Shown here piece after piece: positions 42,702-51,173 of a DNA stretch of 64,000 nucleotides (its first letter is position 1; each line of letters starts with the position of its first letter). The DNA is taken from positions 1 through 64,000 of the forward strand of contig NZ_JACCJY010000004.1 in assembly GCF_014596085.1 (NCBI RefSeq), read 5' to 3'. Both the position numbers and the translations under genes were made by a program. The notes below the pieces were generated by a model. It saw nothing but the letters and a program-made list of their open reading frames with translations, did no database searches and had not been told where the DNA came from. This stretch comes from Azospirillum tabaci (GTDB lineage Bacteria > Pseudomonadota > Alphaproteobacteria > Azospirillales > Azospirillaceae).

Positions 42702-43526
42702 TCACGCGATCTGGGCGTCGCGGCTGCGCCGCTCATAATGCTTGGAGTATTTGTTGGTGATCAGGTCCGTCTTCACCACGATCGACACATCGGTGGTGTT
42801 GAACTGGTGATCGATCACCGCGCCGTCGCCGATGAAGCCGCCCAGCCGCAGATAGCCCTTGATCAGCGGCGGAAGAACAGTCAGCGCGCGCTTCGGGTCG
42901 ATCCGGTCGCGGGGCATCAGATCCATGCCGATGTAGCGTTCCGGCAGGGCCACGGGGCGCAGCTCCTCCGGGGCCAGATGGAAGTGATGGAGATAGGCGA
43001 GCGGCTCGGCCATCGCCACCGGGTCGGTGCCCGGCAGGCTGGCGCAGCCGAACATCACCGCGATGTCGTGATGGAAGACGTAGGCCGCGATGCCGCGCCA
43101 CAGAAGCTGCATGCTGCTGCCGCGCGTGCGGTAGGCGGCGTCGACGCAGGACCGCCCCAGCTCCAGGATCTCCCCCGGATAGCTGACCAGCCGCCCGATG
43201 TCGTATTCGTCGCTGGAATAGAAGCGCCCGGCCTTGGCCGCCGCCGGACGGCGGATCAGCCGGTAGGTGCCGACCACGGACTCCGGGCCGTCGCCGCGGG
43301 CGTGGTCGATGACCAGCAGATGGTCGCAGATGGTGTCGAAATCGTCGAAGTCGCGATGGCGCGCGGCCATGTCCGGCGACGGCACCGCCGACATCTCCTC
43401 ATAGAAGACGCGGTAGCGCAGTGCCTGCGCCCAGTCGATCTCGGCGGCGCTTTCGGCCAGCCGCACTTCGAGGGAGCCCATGCGCAGATCCGAAGAGCTG
43501 CCCTGGTCCGTGCCTGTATCAGCCAT
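42702..43526 (-). CDS. olsB: Ornithine-acyl-ACP N-acyltransferase-type protein, probable OlsB
   Basis: 274 aa of the GNAT-like OlsB/hemolysin family. Conserved pieces: EVRLAESAAEIDWAQALRYR and VFYEEM at the N-terminus, HLLVIDH, VGTYRLIRR, ELGRSCVDAAYRTRGSSMQL, and FGCASLPGTDP in the middle. OlsB makes lyso-ornithine lipid, a phosphorus-free membrane lipid often made under phosphate limitation. It is followed by olsA. MADTGTDQG is chosen as start because upstream codons are unlike the family. Confidence 0.8.
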   Translation of the reverse strand: MADTGTDQGSSSDLRMGSLEVRLAESAAEIDWAQALRYRVFYEEMSAVPSPDMAARHRDFDDFDTICDHLLVIDHARGDGPESVVGTYRLIRRPAAAKAGRFYSSDEYDIGRLVSYPGEILELGRSCVDAAYRTRGSSMQLLWRGIAAYVFHHDIAVMFGCASLPGTDPVAMAEPLAYLHHFHLAPEELRPVALPERYIGMDLMPRDRIDPKRALTVLPPLIKGYLRLGGFIGDGAVIDHQFNTTDVSIVVKTDLITNKYSKHYERRSRDAQIA

Positions 43527-43841
43527 ACTCGACGCTTCGCTGGCGTTGTTCGGGTCGCGGCAACCGTCGGTTCCCCTTCCGGAGACCCGTCGGGCACGGA
43601 ACAGGGATAACACGAATGGCCGGCTGCCGGTCAACCGCAACGTGACGAACCCGCCCCCGGCGAGCCCGGACTCCGGGCAAGCCACAAGGTCCGGCCCCGG
43701 CGAACGGGGACGGCGGCAAGGCGGGACAGTAATGATCACGCGGGAAGGAAGAAAAGATCACATCCGGGCGATGGGGTTCCGGGGCGGACCGAACAGCGGC
43801 GGTCCGCCGGACACCAACGCACAAGCCCGATGGGATGGACC
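43527..43841. promoter_or_regulatory. mucR-olsB intergenic region
   Basis: 315 bp between mucR and olsB, both minus. It contains a candidate olsB promoter (see next entry). A GGCGG-AC-CCGCC dyad near 43797-43811 lies just beyond the mucR stop but lacks a T-run. I looked for a direct-repeat Pho box of the CTGTCAT type and did not find one. Confidence 0.4.
43607..43634 (-). promoter_or_regulatory. Candidate olsB promoter
   Basis: On the minus strand TTGACC (43629-43634), 16-bp spacer, TGTTAT (43607-43612); predicted leader about 75 bases. Confidence 0.45.
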
Positions 43842-44258
43842 TTAGGCCGCGCCGCGGCGGGCGCGGGTGCCGAGACCGATCTGCTTGGCCAGCGAGCTGC
43901 GCTGGCGGGCGTAGTTCGGGGCGACCATCGGATAGTCGGCCGGCAGGCCCCAGCGGTCACGGTATTCCTCAGGCGACATGTCGTAGGCCGTCTTCAGATG
44001 GCGCTTGAGCATTTTCAGCTTCTTGCCATCCTCCAGGCACACAATGTAGTCGGGAGTGACGGACTTCTTGATGGGCACCGCGGGCTGCGGACGCTCCTCC
44101 GTCGCAACCGGCTCGGTCCCGACATTCGCGAGTGACTTGTACACCTGCTCAATCAGCGTCGGAAGATCGCCGAGAGCGACTGTATTGTTCGAGACATGCG
44201 CCGCCACGATCTCCGTGGTCAGAGACAACAGCGCGTTGGAAGGGTTACCATTGCTCAT
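43842..44258 (-). CDS. mucR: MucR/Ros-family zinc-finger regulator
   Basis: 138 aa. The C-terminal DNA-binding domain reads DYIVCLEDGKKLKMLKRHLK and then MSPEEYRDRWGLPADYPMVAPNYA, the MucR signature, with Cys/Asp/His/His zinc ligands (CLED in place of C2H2). The N-terminal half mediates oligomers. MucR is an H-NS-like global regulator of exopolysaccharide and surface genes that binds AT-rich DNA and usually represses itself; the upstream region is AT-rich. It is divergent from the tusA-like gene. Confidence 0.93.
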   Translation of the reverse strand: MSNGNPSNALLSLTTEIVAAHVSNNTVALGDLPTLIEQVYKSLANVGTEPVATEERPQPAVPIKKSVTPDYIVCLEDGKKLKMLKRHLKTAYDMSPEEYRDRWGLPADYPMVAPNYARQRSSLAKQIGLGTRARRGAA

Positions 44259-44284
44259 GTAAGCTTGCTCCGCAGCTTGGCGTT

Positions 44285-44302
44285 CCTCTCCATATAAAGA
44301 GG
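44285..44302. promoter_or_regulatory. Inverted repeat in the mucR/tusA divergent region
   Basis: CCTCT-CCATATAA-AGAGG at 44285-44302, with the AT-rich centre at a place that could serve as a -10 element. It lies 27 bp upstream of mucR. Autoregulation by MucR is a guess from the family's habit. Confidence 0.3.
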
Positions 44303-44349
44303 TTTGTGGCCGCGTGCAATATCCATCCTTTGCTCTTAAAGAGGAAGCA

Positions 44350-44604
44350 GTGTACGAAAAAAAATCTCCGGATTTGTTTTTGGACATCACCACCGAGGTG
44401 TGCCCGTTAACCTTCGTCAAGACCAAGTTGTCGGTGGAGCGCATGGCGGCCGGGCAGACGCTTGAAGTCCGGCTGAACGCTGGCGAGCCCTTGGAGAACG
44501 TGCCCCGATCCTTAGCCGAACTGGGCCACTCCATTCTCGCCGTGACGCCCGAAAATCCGGATGAGCCGGACGGAGTGCACCGCCTGCGGATTCAGAAAGG
44601 TTAA
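44350..44604 (+). CDS. TusA-like sulfurtransferase-family protein
   Basis: 84 aa small TusA-fold protein: DLFLDITTEVCPLTFVKTKL contains the single conserved Cys in the CP motif, followed by LSVERMAAGQTLEVRL. TusA proteins carry persulfide sulfur for tRNA thiolation, molybdopterin or sulfur oxidation; which partner is used is unknown. The GTG start is chosen for AGAGGAAG just upstream; an in-frame ATG at 44314 is the alternative. It ends 3 bp before the convergent rimI stop. Confidence 0.82.
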   Translation: MYEKKSPDLFLDITTEVCPLTFVKTKLSVERMAAGQTLEVRLNAGEPLENVPRSLAELGHSILAVTPENPDEPDGVHRLRIQKG

Positions 44605-44607
44605 TGT

Positions 44608-45105
44608 TTATTCGTCGGTGTACGAATACCGCAACACCAGGGCGGCAACCCTTCCGTCCGCTCTGCGGTAATAGCCGGGACGACGGCCGACGGCAAAGAA
44701 ACCACAGGATTTATACAGGGATTGCGCCATACCATTGTCTTCGGCGACTTCAAGGAACAACGCGGTGGCGCCCAGCGCCCGCGCGCCGTCCAGCGCCGCC
44801 GCGACCAGACGCCGCCCGGTGCCCTGCCCCCGCGCGTCGGCACGGACGCCGACGGCGATGATCTCGCCATCCTCGGCGGCGACCCGCGCCAGCAGGAAGC
44901 CGACCGGATCGTCGCCCTCATCGCCATCCCGCAAGGCCAGCACGGAGAAGAAGCCGGGCTGGCCGATCAGGCCGGCGACGGCCTCGCTGCCCCAGGGATC
45001 GTCGGGAAAGCAGCCCTGCTGCAAGGCCGCGATCACCGCGGCGTCGGCGAGGCCGGCGGTCTGAAGACGGACCGGATGGGACGTCTCGGGCGGAACCGCC
45101 GTCAT
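44608..45105 (-). CDS. rimI: Ribosomal protein S18 alanine N-acetyltransferase-type GNAT
   Basis: 165 aa GNAT. The acetyl-CoA loop is VGVRADARGQGTGRRLVAAA; LEVAEDNGMAQSLYKSCGFF and VGRRPGYYRR are the RimI-type C-terminal elements. RimI acetylates the S18 N-terminus in E. coli. Its ATG overlaps the tsaB stop (ATGA), the standard tsaB-rimI pairing. Confidence 0.9.
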   Translation of the reverse strand: MTAVPPETSHPVRLQTAGLADAAVIAALQQGCFPDDPWGSEAVAGLIGQPGFFSVLALRDGDEGDDPVGFLLARVAAEDGEIIAVGVRADARGQGTGRRLVAAALDGARALGATALFLEVAEDNGMAQSLYKSCGFFAVGRRPGYYRRADGRVAALVLRYSYTDE

Positions 45106-45788
45106 GCCGTCTTCCGTGGGAGGGACACGTCGGGCGGGCGCAGGTAGAAGGGCTGGGCCGGCAGCCCGACCTCCCGCCGGGCGCCCAGGGCGGCGACCAC
45201 GGCGGCGTCGGGCGTCCCGGTCCCGGCGGCGAAATGGAGGTCGGCACGTCCCTCCAGGAGCGGGCGCAGCGCGGCCGCCCCGTCCCCGGCGACCAGCAGC
45301 GGCCCGGTTCCGGTCTCGGTGGCGAGCAGCCCGTCCAGCCAACCCGGCACCGCGGCGGGATCCAGCATCGCCGGTTCGCCGAACGGCGTCAGGTCCGGAC
45401 GGAACAGCTGCAGGAACGGCTCGGTGCGGCGGGAGTCGACGGCGACCAGCACGGTGCGGCCCTCCCGCTCCGCCTCCGGCAAGCCGTGGGCGATCGCGTC
45501 GAAGCTGGTGATCCCGACCACCGGCAGCCCGGCGGCCAGGGCGAAGCCGCGCGCCGCGGCCAGCGCGATGCGCAGCCCGGTGAAGGCGCCCGGCCCGACG
45601 GTCACGGCGATGCGGTCCAGCGCGTCGAAGGCGCAGCCGGCCTCCGCCAGCGCGGCCTGCGCCAGCGGCACCAGCGCTTCCGCCTGCCCGCGGGCCATCG
45701 GCTCGCGCCGCCGTACGGTGACGGCACCGTCGTCCCACAGCGCGGCGGAACAGCCGGAGGTCGCCGTGTCCAGTCCCAGAACTCTCAT
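45102..45788 (-). CDS. tsaB: tRNA threonylcarbamoyladenosine biosynthesis protein TsaB
   Basis: 228 aa, partner of TsaD in making t6A37. The ASKHA-fold start MRVLGLDTATSGCSAALWDD is followed by VTVGPGAFTGLRIALAAARG, the TsaB signature. It is coupled by a 4-bp overlap to rimI. MRVLGLDT is the obvious start; upstream codons are not conserved. Confidence 0.95.
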   Translation of the reverse strand: MRVLGLDTATSGCSAALWDDGAVTVRRREPMARGQAEALVPLAQAALAEAGCAFDALDRIAVTVGPGAFTGLRIALAAARGFALAAGLPVVGITSFDAIAHGLPEAEREGRTVLVAVDSRRTEPFLQLFRPDLTPFGEPAMLDPAAVPGWLDGLLATETGTGPLLVAGDGAAALRPLLEGRADLHFAAGTGTPDAAVVAALGARREVGLPAQPFYLRPPDVSLPRKTA

Positions 45789-45889
45789 CGCCTCACACGC
45801 GTCGTCAGATCCGCCATCTTCAAAGCCCCACTTCAAGCCTGGGTCAAGAGCGTGATAGACAGCCCCGACCTTCCCTGACGGCATGGATC

Positions 45890-46441
45890 ATGCTCACACC
45901 CATCGCGCCACCGGACTTCGACGTCGACATCGAACTTCTGTACGCCACGCCGGACAACCTGACCGGGGTGCCCATCTATCGGTTCCCGCATTGCTTGCTG
46001 CACCCCGATGCGGCGGTGGCGCTGCGCGCGGCGATCCGGCTGGCGCGCGGCATCGGCTGCCGGTTGCGGCTGTACGATGCCTTCCGCCCGGTCGAGGCGC
46101 AATGGGCCTTGTGGCGGGCGCTGCCCGATCCTTCCTACATCGCCGATCCGTCGGGCGGCTCCACCCATTCCCGCGGCATCGCGGTGGACCTGACGCTGGC
46201 CGACGGGACCGGGCGCCCGCTGGACATGGGCACCGGCTTCGACGACATGACCGAGCAGTCCCACCATGGCCGCACCGACCTGACCACCGAGCAGCAGCGC
46301 AACCGCGCCGCTCTTCTCGGCGTCATGACGGCGGCGGGCTGGCGGCATTACAGCTGCGAGTGGTGGCACTATCAACTGCCGGACGAGCAGCGCTACCCTC
46401 TGCTGACCGACGCGGCCCTGGGTGGCCTGATGATGGGCTGA
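45890..46441 (+). CDS. ddpX: D-alanyl-D-alanine dipeptidase (VanX/DdpX family)
   Basis: 183 aa zinc dipeptidase without a signal peptide, so cytoplasmic. Zinc ligands His93 and Asp100 lie in STHSRGIAVD, and Glu157 and His160 in EWWHY; Arg66 in YDAFRPVEAQ is the conserved catalytic arginine. DdpX recycles D-Ala-D-Ala from cell-wall turnover; VanX confers vancomycin resistance only with vanHA, which are absent. It is divergent from tsaB with about 100 bp between. Confidence 0.92.
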   Translation: MLTPIAPPDFDVDIELLYATPDNLTGVPIYRFPHCLLHPDAAVALRAAIRLARGIGCRLRLYDAFRPVEAQWALWRALPDPSYIADPSGGSTHSRGIAVDLTLADGTGRPLDMGTGFDDMTEQSHHGRTDLTTEQQRNRAALLGVMTAAGWRHYSCEWWHYQLPDEQRYPLLTDAALGGLMMG

Positions 46442-46659
46442 TCCCTGACGATCCGGCCTCCGGACGATGGGTCCGCGACCGGATGTCATAGGGCCTAATG
46501 TCACAGGGGTTGTTGCAAGGCTGCATCACGAAAGCGCCCGAAGCACGGCGTGTGTGTTGCGGACTTGTTCCCGGCGGCGTGCCTGTGCCACACCAGCCGT
46601 GGCGCAGCCCGGACCCTCCGTCCGGCCGCGCGACCGTTTCGGACCCACGACAGGCCACC

Positions 46660-47700
46660 ATGCCGTTCCGCCGCGCCGCCACCGTGTTCGCCGTGGCCGC
46701 CGCCTGGGCCTTCCAGGCCCTGGCGGGAAGCCCCGGCATCGCGGCGGACGGAACGGCGAGCACCGCCGTCGTCTTCGCCTACGACCGGTTCGGCGAGGAC
46801 CAGACCCCATCCATCAGCATCCGGATCGACCAGTTCGAAGCCCATCTGGACGAGCTTCAGGACAGCGACTACCAGGTCCTGCCCCTGCCCCGCATCCTGG
46901 AGGCGCTGCGCAGCGGCGCACCGCTGCCCGACCGGACGGTGGCGATCACGATCGACGAGGCCAGCCGCTCCGCCTTCCGCGAAGCGTGGCCGCGGCTGAA
47001 GGCGGCGGGTCTTCCCTTCACCCTGTTCGTGGCGACCGACGCCATCGACCGTGGGTCGCCCGCCCACATGAGCTGGACGGAGGTGCGGCAGCTCGCCGCC
47101 GCCGGGGTCACCCTCGGCGGGCTCGGCGCCTCCACCCAATCGCTGGTGTCCCGCCCCGCCGACGAGGTGAAGGCGGAGCTGCGCCGCATGGCCGACCGGC
47201 TTCAGGCGGAGACCGGCCAACGCCCCACCCTGTTCGCCTACCCGCAGGGCGAGGTGTCGTCGGCGGTGCGGACCATCGTGACGGAGCAGGGCTTCGCCGC
47301 CGCCTTCGGCCAGCAATCGGGCGTTCTGCACCCGCAGGCCGACCGGGCGGCCCTGCCCCGCTTCGTGATGAACGAGAGTTTCGGCAGTGTGGACCGCTTC
47401 CGGCTGGCCGCCAGCGCGTTGCCCCTGCCGGTGACCGACCTGACGCCCGACGATCCGCTGCTGGCCGTCAACCCGCCGTCGATCGGCTTCACCGTGTCGG
47501 ACGAGGTCGGCGACATCGCGCGGCTGGCCTGCTTCGCCGCCGGCCAAGGCCGCACCACGCTGGAGCGCGTGACGGAGGACCGGGTGGAGGTGCGCATCCG
47601 CGACCCCTTCCCGCCGGGCCGCACGCGCGTGAACTGCACCCTGCCGGGCCCCGAAGGGCGCTGGCGCTGGCTCGGTATGCAGTTCGTGGTTCCGGAATAG
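46660..47700 (+). CDS. Polysaccharide-deacetylase-fold exported protein with altered catalytic motifs
   Basis: 346 aa. A signal peptide (RRAATVFAVAAAWAFQALAG, about 4-23) is chosen as deciding the start; the frame is open further upstream. The NodB fold is recognisable from VVFAYDRFGED, RTVAITIDEASRSAFREAWP (the TFDDG block), LPFTLFVATDAID, MSWTEVRQLAAAGVTLGGLG and LFAYPQGEVSSAVR. The usual metal Asp-Asp is Asp99-Glu100, and the usual SHTxxH metal box is GGLGASTQSL (153-162), with no His. It is thus probably not a classical deacetylase. The last 100 residues are an unassigned extra domain. Confidence 0.8.
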   Translation: MPFRRAATVFAVAAAWAFQALAGSPGIAADGTASTAVVFAYDRFGEDQTPSISIRIDQFEAHLDELQDSDYQVLPLPRILEALRSGAPLPDRTVAITIDEASRSAFREAWPRLKAAGLPFTLFVATDAIDRGSPAHMSWTEVRQLAAAGVTLGGLGASTQSLVSRPADEVKAELRRMADRLQAETGQRPTLFAYPQGEVSSAVRTIVTEQGFAAAFGQQSGVLHPQADRAALPRFVMNESFGSVDRFRLAASALPLPVTDLTPDDPLLAVNPPSIGFTVSDEVGDIARLACFAAGQGRTTLERVTEDRVEVRIRDPFPPGRTRVNCTLPGPEGRWRWLGMQFVVPE

Positions 47701-47717
47701 GCGCAGAGACACGCCGG

Positions 47718-47749
47718 CGGGCGCGGTCCGTCTGTTCCGACCGCGCCCG
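47718..47749. other. Hairpin between convergent genes
   Basis: Perfect 11-bp stem CGGGCGCGGTC/GACCGCGCCCG (47718-47728 with 47739-47749) with a 10-base loop between the deacetylase-like gene and nfuA. No T-run follows on either strand, so termination would need Rho or a T-less mode. Confidence 0.45.
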
Positions 47750-47764
47750 TCCGGTGGGATGCCG

Positions 47765-48319
47765 TCAGCGGACGGCGCGGACCTCGACCACCTCGGGGAT
47801 GTAGTGGCGCAGCATGTTCTCGATGCCGGCCTTCAGCGTGGCGGTGGAGCTGGGGCAGCCGGAGCAGGCTCCCTTCATCTCCAGATACACCACGCCCTCC
47901 TCGAAGCCGTAGAAGGTGATGTCGCCGCCATCCTGGGCCACCGCGGGACGCACGCGGGTGTCCAGCAGCTCCTTGATCTGGGTGACGATCTCGTCGTCGT
48001 CCGCGCTGGCGGCATGGCCGTCGCCGGCCGCCTCTTCCAGAAGCACCGGGCGGTTGGCGGTGAAATGCTCCATGATGACGCCGAGGATCGACGGCTTCAG
48101 CAGGAACCACTCCTTGTCACCGGCCTTGGTGATGGTGACGAAATCGGCGCCCAGGAACACGCCCTGGACCCCGTCGATCTCGAACAGCCGCTGGGCCAGC
48201 GGCGAAGCGGCGGCAACATCGCGGGACGGGAAGTCCGCGGTGCCGCGTCCGAGCACGTCACGCCCCGGCAGGAACTTGAGAGTCGCCGGGTTGGGCGTCT
48301 GCTCGGTCTGAATGAACAT
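47765..48319 (-). CDS. nfuA: NfuA-type Fe-S cluster carrier
   Basis: 184 aa. The N-terminal Nfu_N domain begins MFIQTEQTPNPATLKFLPGR; the C-terminal NifU domain ends with the cluster-binding Cys152 and Cys155 (GACSGCPSSTATLK) preceded by VAQDGGDITFYGF. It delivers 4Fe-4S clusters to apo-proteins; several radical SAM clients (miaB, KamA-like) lie in this window. The first Met matches the mature start of mitochondrial and alphaproteobacterial Nfu proteins. Confidence 0.95.
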   Translation of the reverse strand: MFIQTEQTPNPATLKFLPGRDVLGRGTADFPSRDVAAASPLAQRLFEIDGVQGVFLGADFVTITKAGDKEWFLLKPSILGVIMEHFTANRPVLLEEAAGDGHAASADDDEIVTQIKELLDTRVRPAVAQDGGDITFYGFEEGVVYLEMKGACSGCPSSTATLKAGIENMLRHYIPEVVEVRAVR

Positions 48320-48421
48320 GGTGATATCCTCCATCGGCGCCGAACAACACTGGCGGCGTAGGCGAAACTTGGGCAGAATCCGCCGACAGATCAAGCATCG
48401 CATCTTTATGGTTATCGATCC

Positions 48422-49672
48422 GTGAGCATGGCACCGCCCGCGGCCACCGCACCGTCTACACCTGCGGCCCCATTCATCGACGACGCCGCGCGGGAAGTCG
48501 TCGAATGGCTGTTGCTGGAAGGACGGCACGCACCCGGCTTCGAGCCGATGATGGACCGCTTCTGCCGGCGCCTGATGGCGTCCGGCGTCCCGCTGTTGCG
48601 TGTCGTCTGCGCGCTGCCCCTGCTGCACCCGCAGATCCGCACCATCGCCTTCTTCTGGCGCCGCAACGCCGAGCAGGTGGAGACCACCACCCGCGCACAC
48701 GGCACGGAAAACAGCACCGAATATCTGACCAGCCCCTTCGCCACCCTGATCGAGGACGGGGCCGACGGCCTGCGCTATCGGCTGGAGCAGATGGAGCCGC
48801 CCTGGCCCTACCCGGTCTTCGCCGAGCTGCGGGCGCAGGGGGCGACGGACTATGTCGCCATGACCGTGCTCTTCGCCGGGGGGCGGCGCAACGTGCTGAG
48901 CTTCACCACCGATCGGCCCGGCGGCTTTTCCACCGCCGATCTGGCGCTGGTCGACGCGGTGCTGCCGGCGCTGGGCGCGGTGCTGGAGACGCTGGCGCTG
49001 CGGCGGCTGGCGACGACGGTGCTGGACACCTATGTCGGCCACCGCACCGGCGCGCGCATCCTGTCCGGCGACATCCGGCGCGGCACCGGCGCCAACGTCC
49101 GCGCGGTGCTGTGGTACTGCGACCTGCGCGGCTTCACCTCGCTGGCCGACCGGCTGCCGCGCGAGGAGCTGATCGCGCTGCTGAACGGCTATTTCGAGAT
49201 CATGGGCGGCGCCGTGGAAAGCCGCGGCGGCGAGATCATGAAGTTCATCGGCGACGCTATGCTGGCCATCTTCCCGCTGGAGGAGGGCGACCCGACCGGG
49301 GCCGCCGCCTGCACCAAGGCGCTGGACGCCGCGGAGGAGGCCCTGACCGACATGGCCGCCCGCAACGCCGAGCGCTCCGCCTGGGGCCAGCCGACCCTGC
49401 GCTGCGGCATCGCCCTGCACATGGGCGAGGTCATGTACGGCAACATCGGCTCCGCCAACCGTCTGGACTTCACCGTCATCGGCCCGGCGGTCAATCTGGT
49501 CAGCCGGATCGAGGGGCTGTGCAGCCGGCTGGAGCGCAACGTCCTGACCTCCGCCGAGGTGGCCGAAGCCTGCGCCAGCCGCCTCGTCTCGGTCGGCTGG
49601 CACCCGGTGAAGGGGCTGAACGACCCGATCGAGGTCTATGGGCTGAAGGAGAGGACAGGGACCGATGAATAG
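48422..49672 (+). CDS. Class III adenylate/guanylate cyclase
   Basis: 416 aa. The C-terminal cyclase domain (about 215-400) holds the metal Asp residues in LWYCDLRGFTSLADR and IMKFIGDAMLAIFP, followed by LDFTVIGPAVNLVSRIEGL. The N-terminal 200 residues form a soluble, GAF-like or unassigned sensory region (ALPLLHPQIRTIAFFWRRN). No membrane helix is present. Start is GTG at 48422 or ATG at 48428; neither has a strong ribosome site. It is divergent from nfuA across about 100 bp. Confidence 0.9.
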   Translation: MSMAPPAATAPSTPAAPFIDDAAREVVEWLLLEGRHAPGFEPMMDRFCRRLMASGVPLLRVVCALPLLHPQIRTIAFFWRRNAEQVETTTRAHGTENSTEYLTSPFATLIEDGADGLRYRLEQMEPPWPYPVFAELRAQGATDYVAMTVLFAGGRRNVLSFTTDRPGGFSTADLALVDAVLPALGAVLETLALRRLATTVLDTYVGHRTGARILSGDIRRGTGANVRAVLWYCDLRGFTSLADRLPREELIALLNGYFEIMGGAVESRGGEIMKFIGDAMLAIFPLEEGDPTGAAACTKALDAAEEALTDMAARNAERSAWGQPTLRCGIALHMGEVMYGNIGSANRLDFTVIGPAVNLVSRIEGLCSRLERNVLTSAEVAEACASRLVSVGWHPVKGLNDPIEVYGLKERTGTDE

Positions 49673-49702
49673 GGCGCTGCAACGAACCCTCGGTCGCCGG
49701 AC

Positions 49703-51169
49703 TTGAGCGGTCCCGATCCCTCCCCCGCCCGCCCGTCCCTCCGCTCCTTCGCGCTGGTGGCCGCCGCCTTCTCCGCGGGCTGGTCGCTGATGATGATGGA
49801 GATCCTCGGCGGGCGGCTGATGGCGCCGCATTTCGGCTATTCGGTCTATCAGTGGGGCGCCGTCATCGGCGTGGTGATGACCTTCATGGCCGCCGGCTAC
49901 TGGACCGGCGGGCAACTCGGCGACGGGCCGAAGGCGGTGCCGGCGCTGCGCGCCGCCCTGCTGGCCGGGGTCGCCGCGGCGGCGCTGACTCCCTGGCTGG
50001 GCAAGCCGATGCTGACCGACGCCGCCGGCCGCTTCAACGCGGTGGAGGGGTCGGTCGTCGGGGCGGCGCTGATCCTAGGGCTGCCGTCCTTCGCGCTGGC
50101 CATGGTGTCGCCGATCTGCGCGGGCTTGAGCAGCCTGACGGGTGCGGCGGCGGCGGGGCGGATCTACGCGGTCGGCACGCTGGGCAGCATCGGCGGCACC
50201 TTCTTCGCCTCCTTCTACGCGATCCCGCAGGTCGGGGTGTCGGCGGGCTACGCCCTGGCGGCGGTGCTGCCGGCGCTCGCCTGCCTGTTCATTCCGGGTG
50301 GGAAACGGGTGGCCGCCGCCGCGGCCTTGGCGATTCCCCTGGCCTGGGCCGCCGGCCATGGTGAGGGGCAGGGCTTCGCCCTCTACCGCGAGACGCCGCA
50401 CAACACGATCATGGTGCAGGAGGACGCCGAGCAGATCCGCCTGCATCTGAACGTGGCCTGGGCCACCCAGTCGCGGCTGCGCAAGGACGGCGGCCCGACC
50501 GGCCTCTATTACGACCTGTTCGCCGCCGTCCCGGCCCTGGGACACGGCACGCGCGTCCTGGTGCTGGGGCTGGCCGGCGGGGCCGCCGCCAAGGAAATCC
50601 TCGATTCCTGGCCCGGCGCCGACGTCCTGGGGGTGGAGCTGGACCCCGCGGTGGTCGAGGTGGCGCGCGAGAAGTTCGGCCTGCGGCCGGAGGTGCGCGT
50701 TGCCGTGGAGGACGCCCGCCGTCATGTCGAGCGGTCGCCGGAGCAGCACGACGTGGTGATCGTCGATCTCTACTCGACCGCCTTGATCCCCTTCTTCACG
50801 GCGACCAGGGAGTTCTTCACGGCGGTGGAGCGCCGGGTGGCGCCGGGCGGCGTGCTGGTCATGAACGTCGCCTCCCCCATGGACCGCGACGCTCTGGTCG
50901 GGCCGCTGGCCGCGACGCAGGGCGCCGTCTTCCCGTCGGTGTACGTCGCCGACGCCGGGCGCGGGAATTACCTGCTGATCGCCACGAAGGAGGCGCGTAC
51001 GCTTGAGGATCTGAGCGTACAACTGCGCGCCGCTCCGGCGGGTGCCGCGTACGCGGCCTCGCGCATCCTGGAGACGCTGGCCCCGGCCGAACTGGCCGGG
51101 CACCCCGTGCTGACCGACGACCGGTCCGACATCGACCAGCGCAGCCTCGCCGCCCTCTACGGGCGCTGA
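49703..51169 (+). CDS. Membrane-fused spermidine-synthase-like protein
   Basis: 488 aa starting at TTG. The first 220 residues contain six or seven hydrophobic helices (LMMMEILGGRLMAPHFGYSV, GAVIGVVMTFMAAGYWTGG, FFASFYAIPQVGVSAGYALA). The C-terminal half is an SAM-type Rossmann domain like polyamine aminopropyltransferases (VLVLGLAGGAAAKEIL, VLGVELDPAVVEVAREKFGL, VAVEDARRHV, VVIVDLYSTALIPFF). The typical catalytic Asp region is changed (D-L-Y-S), so spermidine synthesis is not assured. It lies 30 bp after the cyclase gene. Confidence 0.82.
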   Translation: MSGPDPSPARPSLRSFALVAAAFSAGWSLMMMEILGGRLMAPHFGYSVYQWGAVIGVVMTFMAAGYWTGGQLGDGPKAVPALRAALLAGVAAAALTPWLGKPMLTDAAGRFNAVEGSVVGAALILGLPSFALAMVSPICAGLSSLTGAAAAGRIYAVGTLGSIGGTFFASFYAIPQVGVSAGYALAAVLPALACLFIPGGKRVAAAAALAIPLAWAAGHGEGQGFALYRETPHNTIMVQEDAEQIRLHLNVAWATQSRLRKDGGPTGLYYDLFAAVPALGHGTRVLVLGLAGGAAAKEILDSWPGADVLGVELDPAVVEVAREKFGLRPEVRVAVEDARRHVERSPEQHDVVIVDLYSTALIPFFTATREFFTAVERRVAPGGVLVMNVASPMDRDALVGPLAATQGAVFPSVYVADAGRGNYLLIATKEARTLEDLSVQLRAAPAGAAYAASRILETLAPAELAGHPVLTDDRSDIDQRSLAALYGR

Positions 51170-51173
51170 TGCC

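Noticed and set aside
45890..46441. Vancomycin resistance gene vanX
   Set aside because: The enzyme family is right, but no vanH, vanA, vanR or vanS is near, and chromosomal DdpX enzymes in Gram-negatives serve cell-wall recycling.
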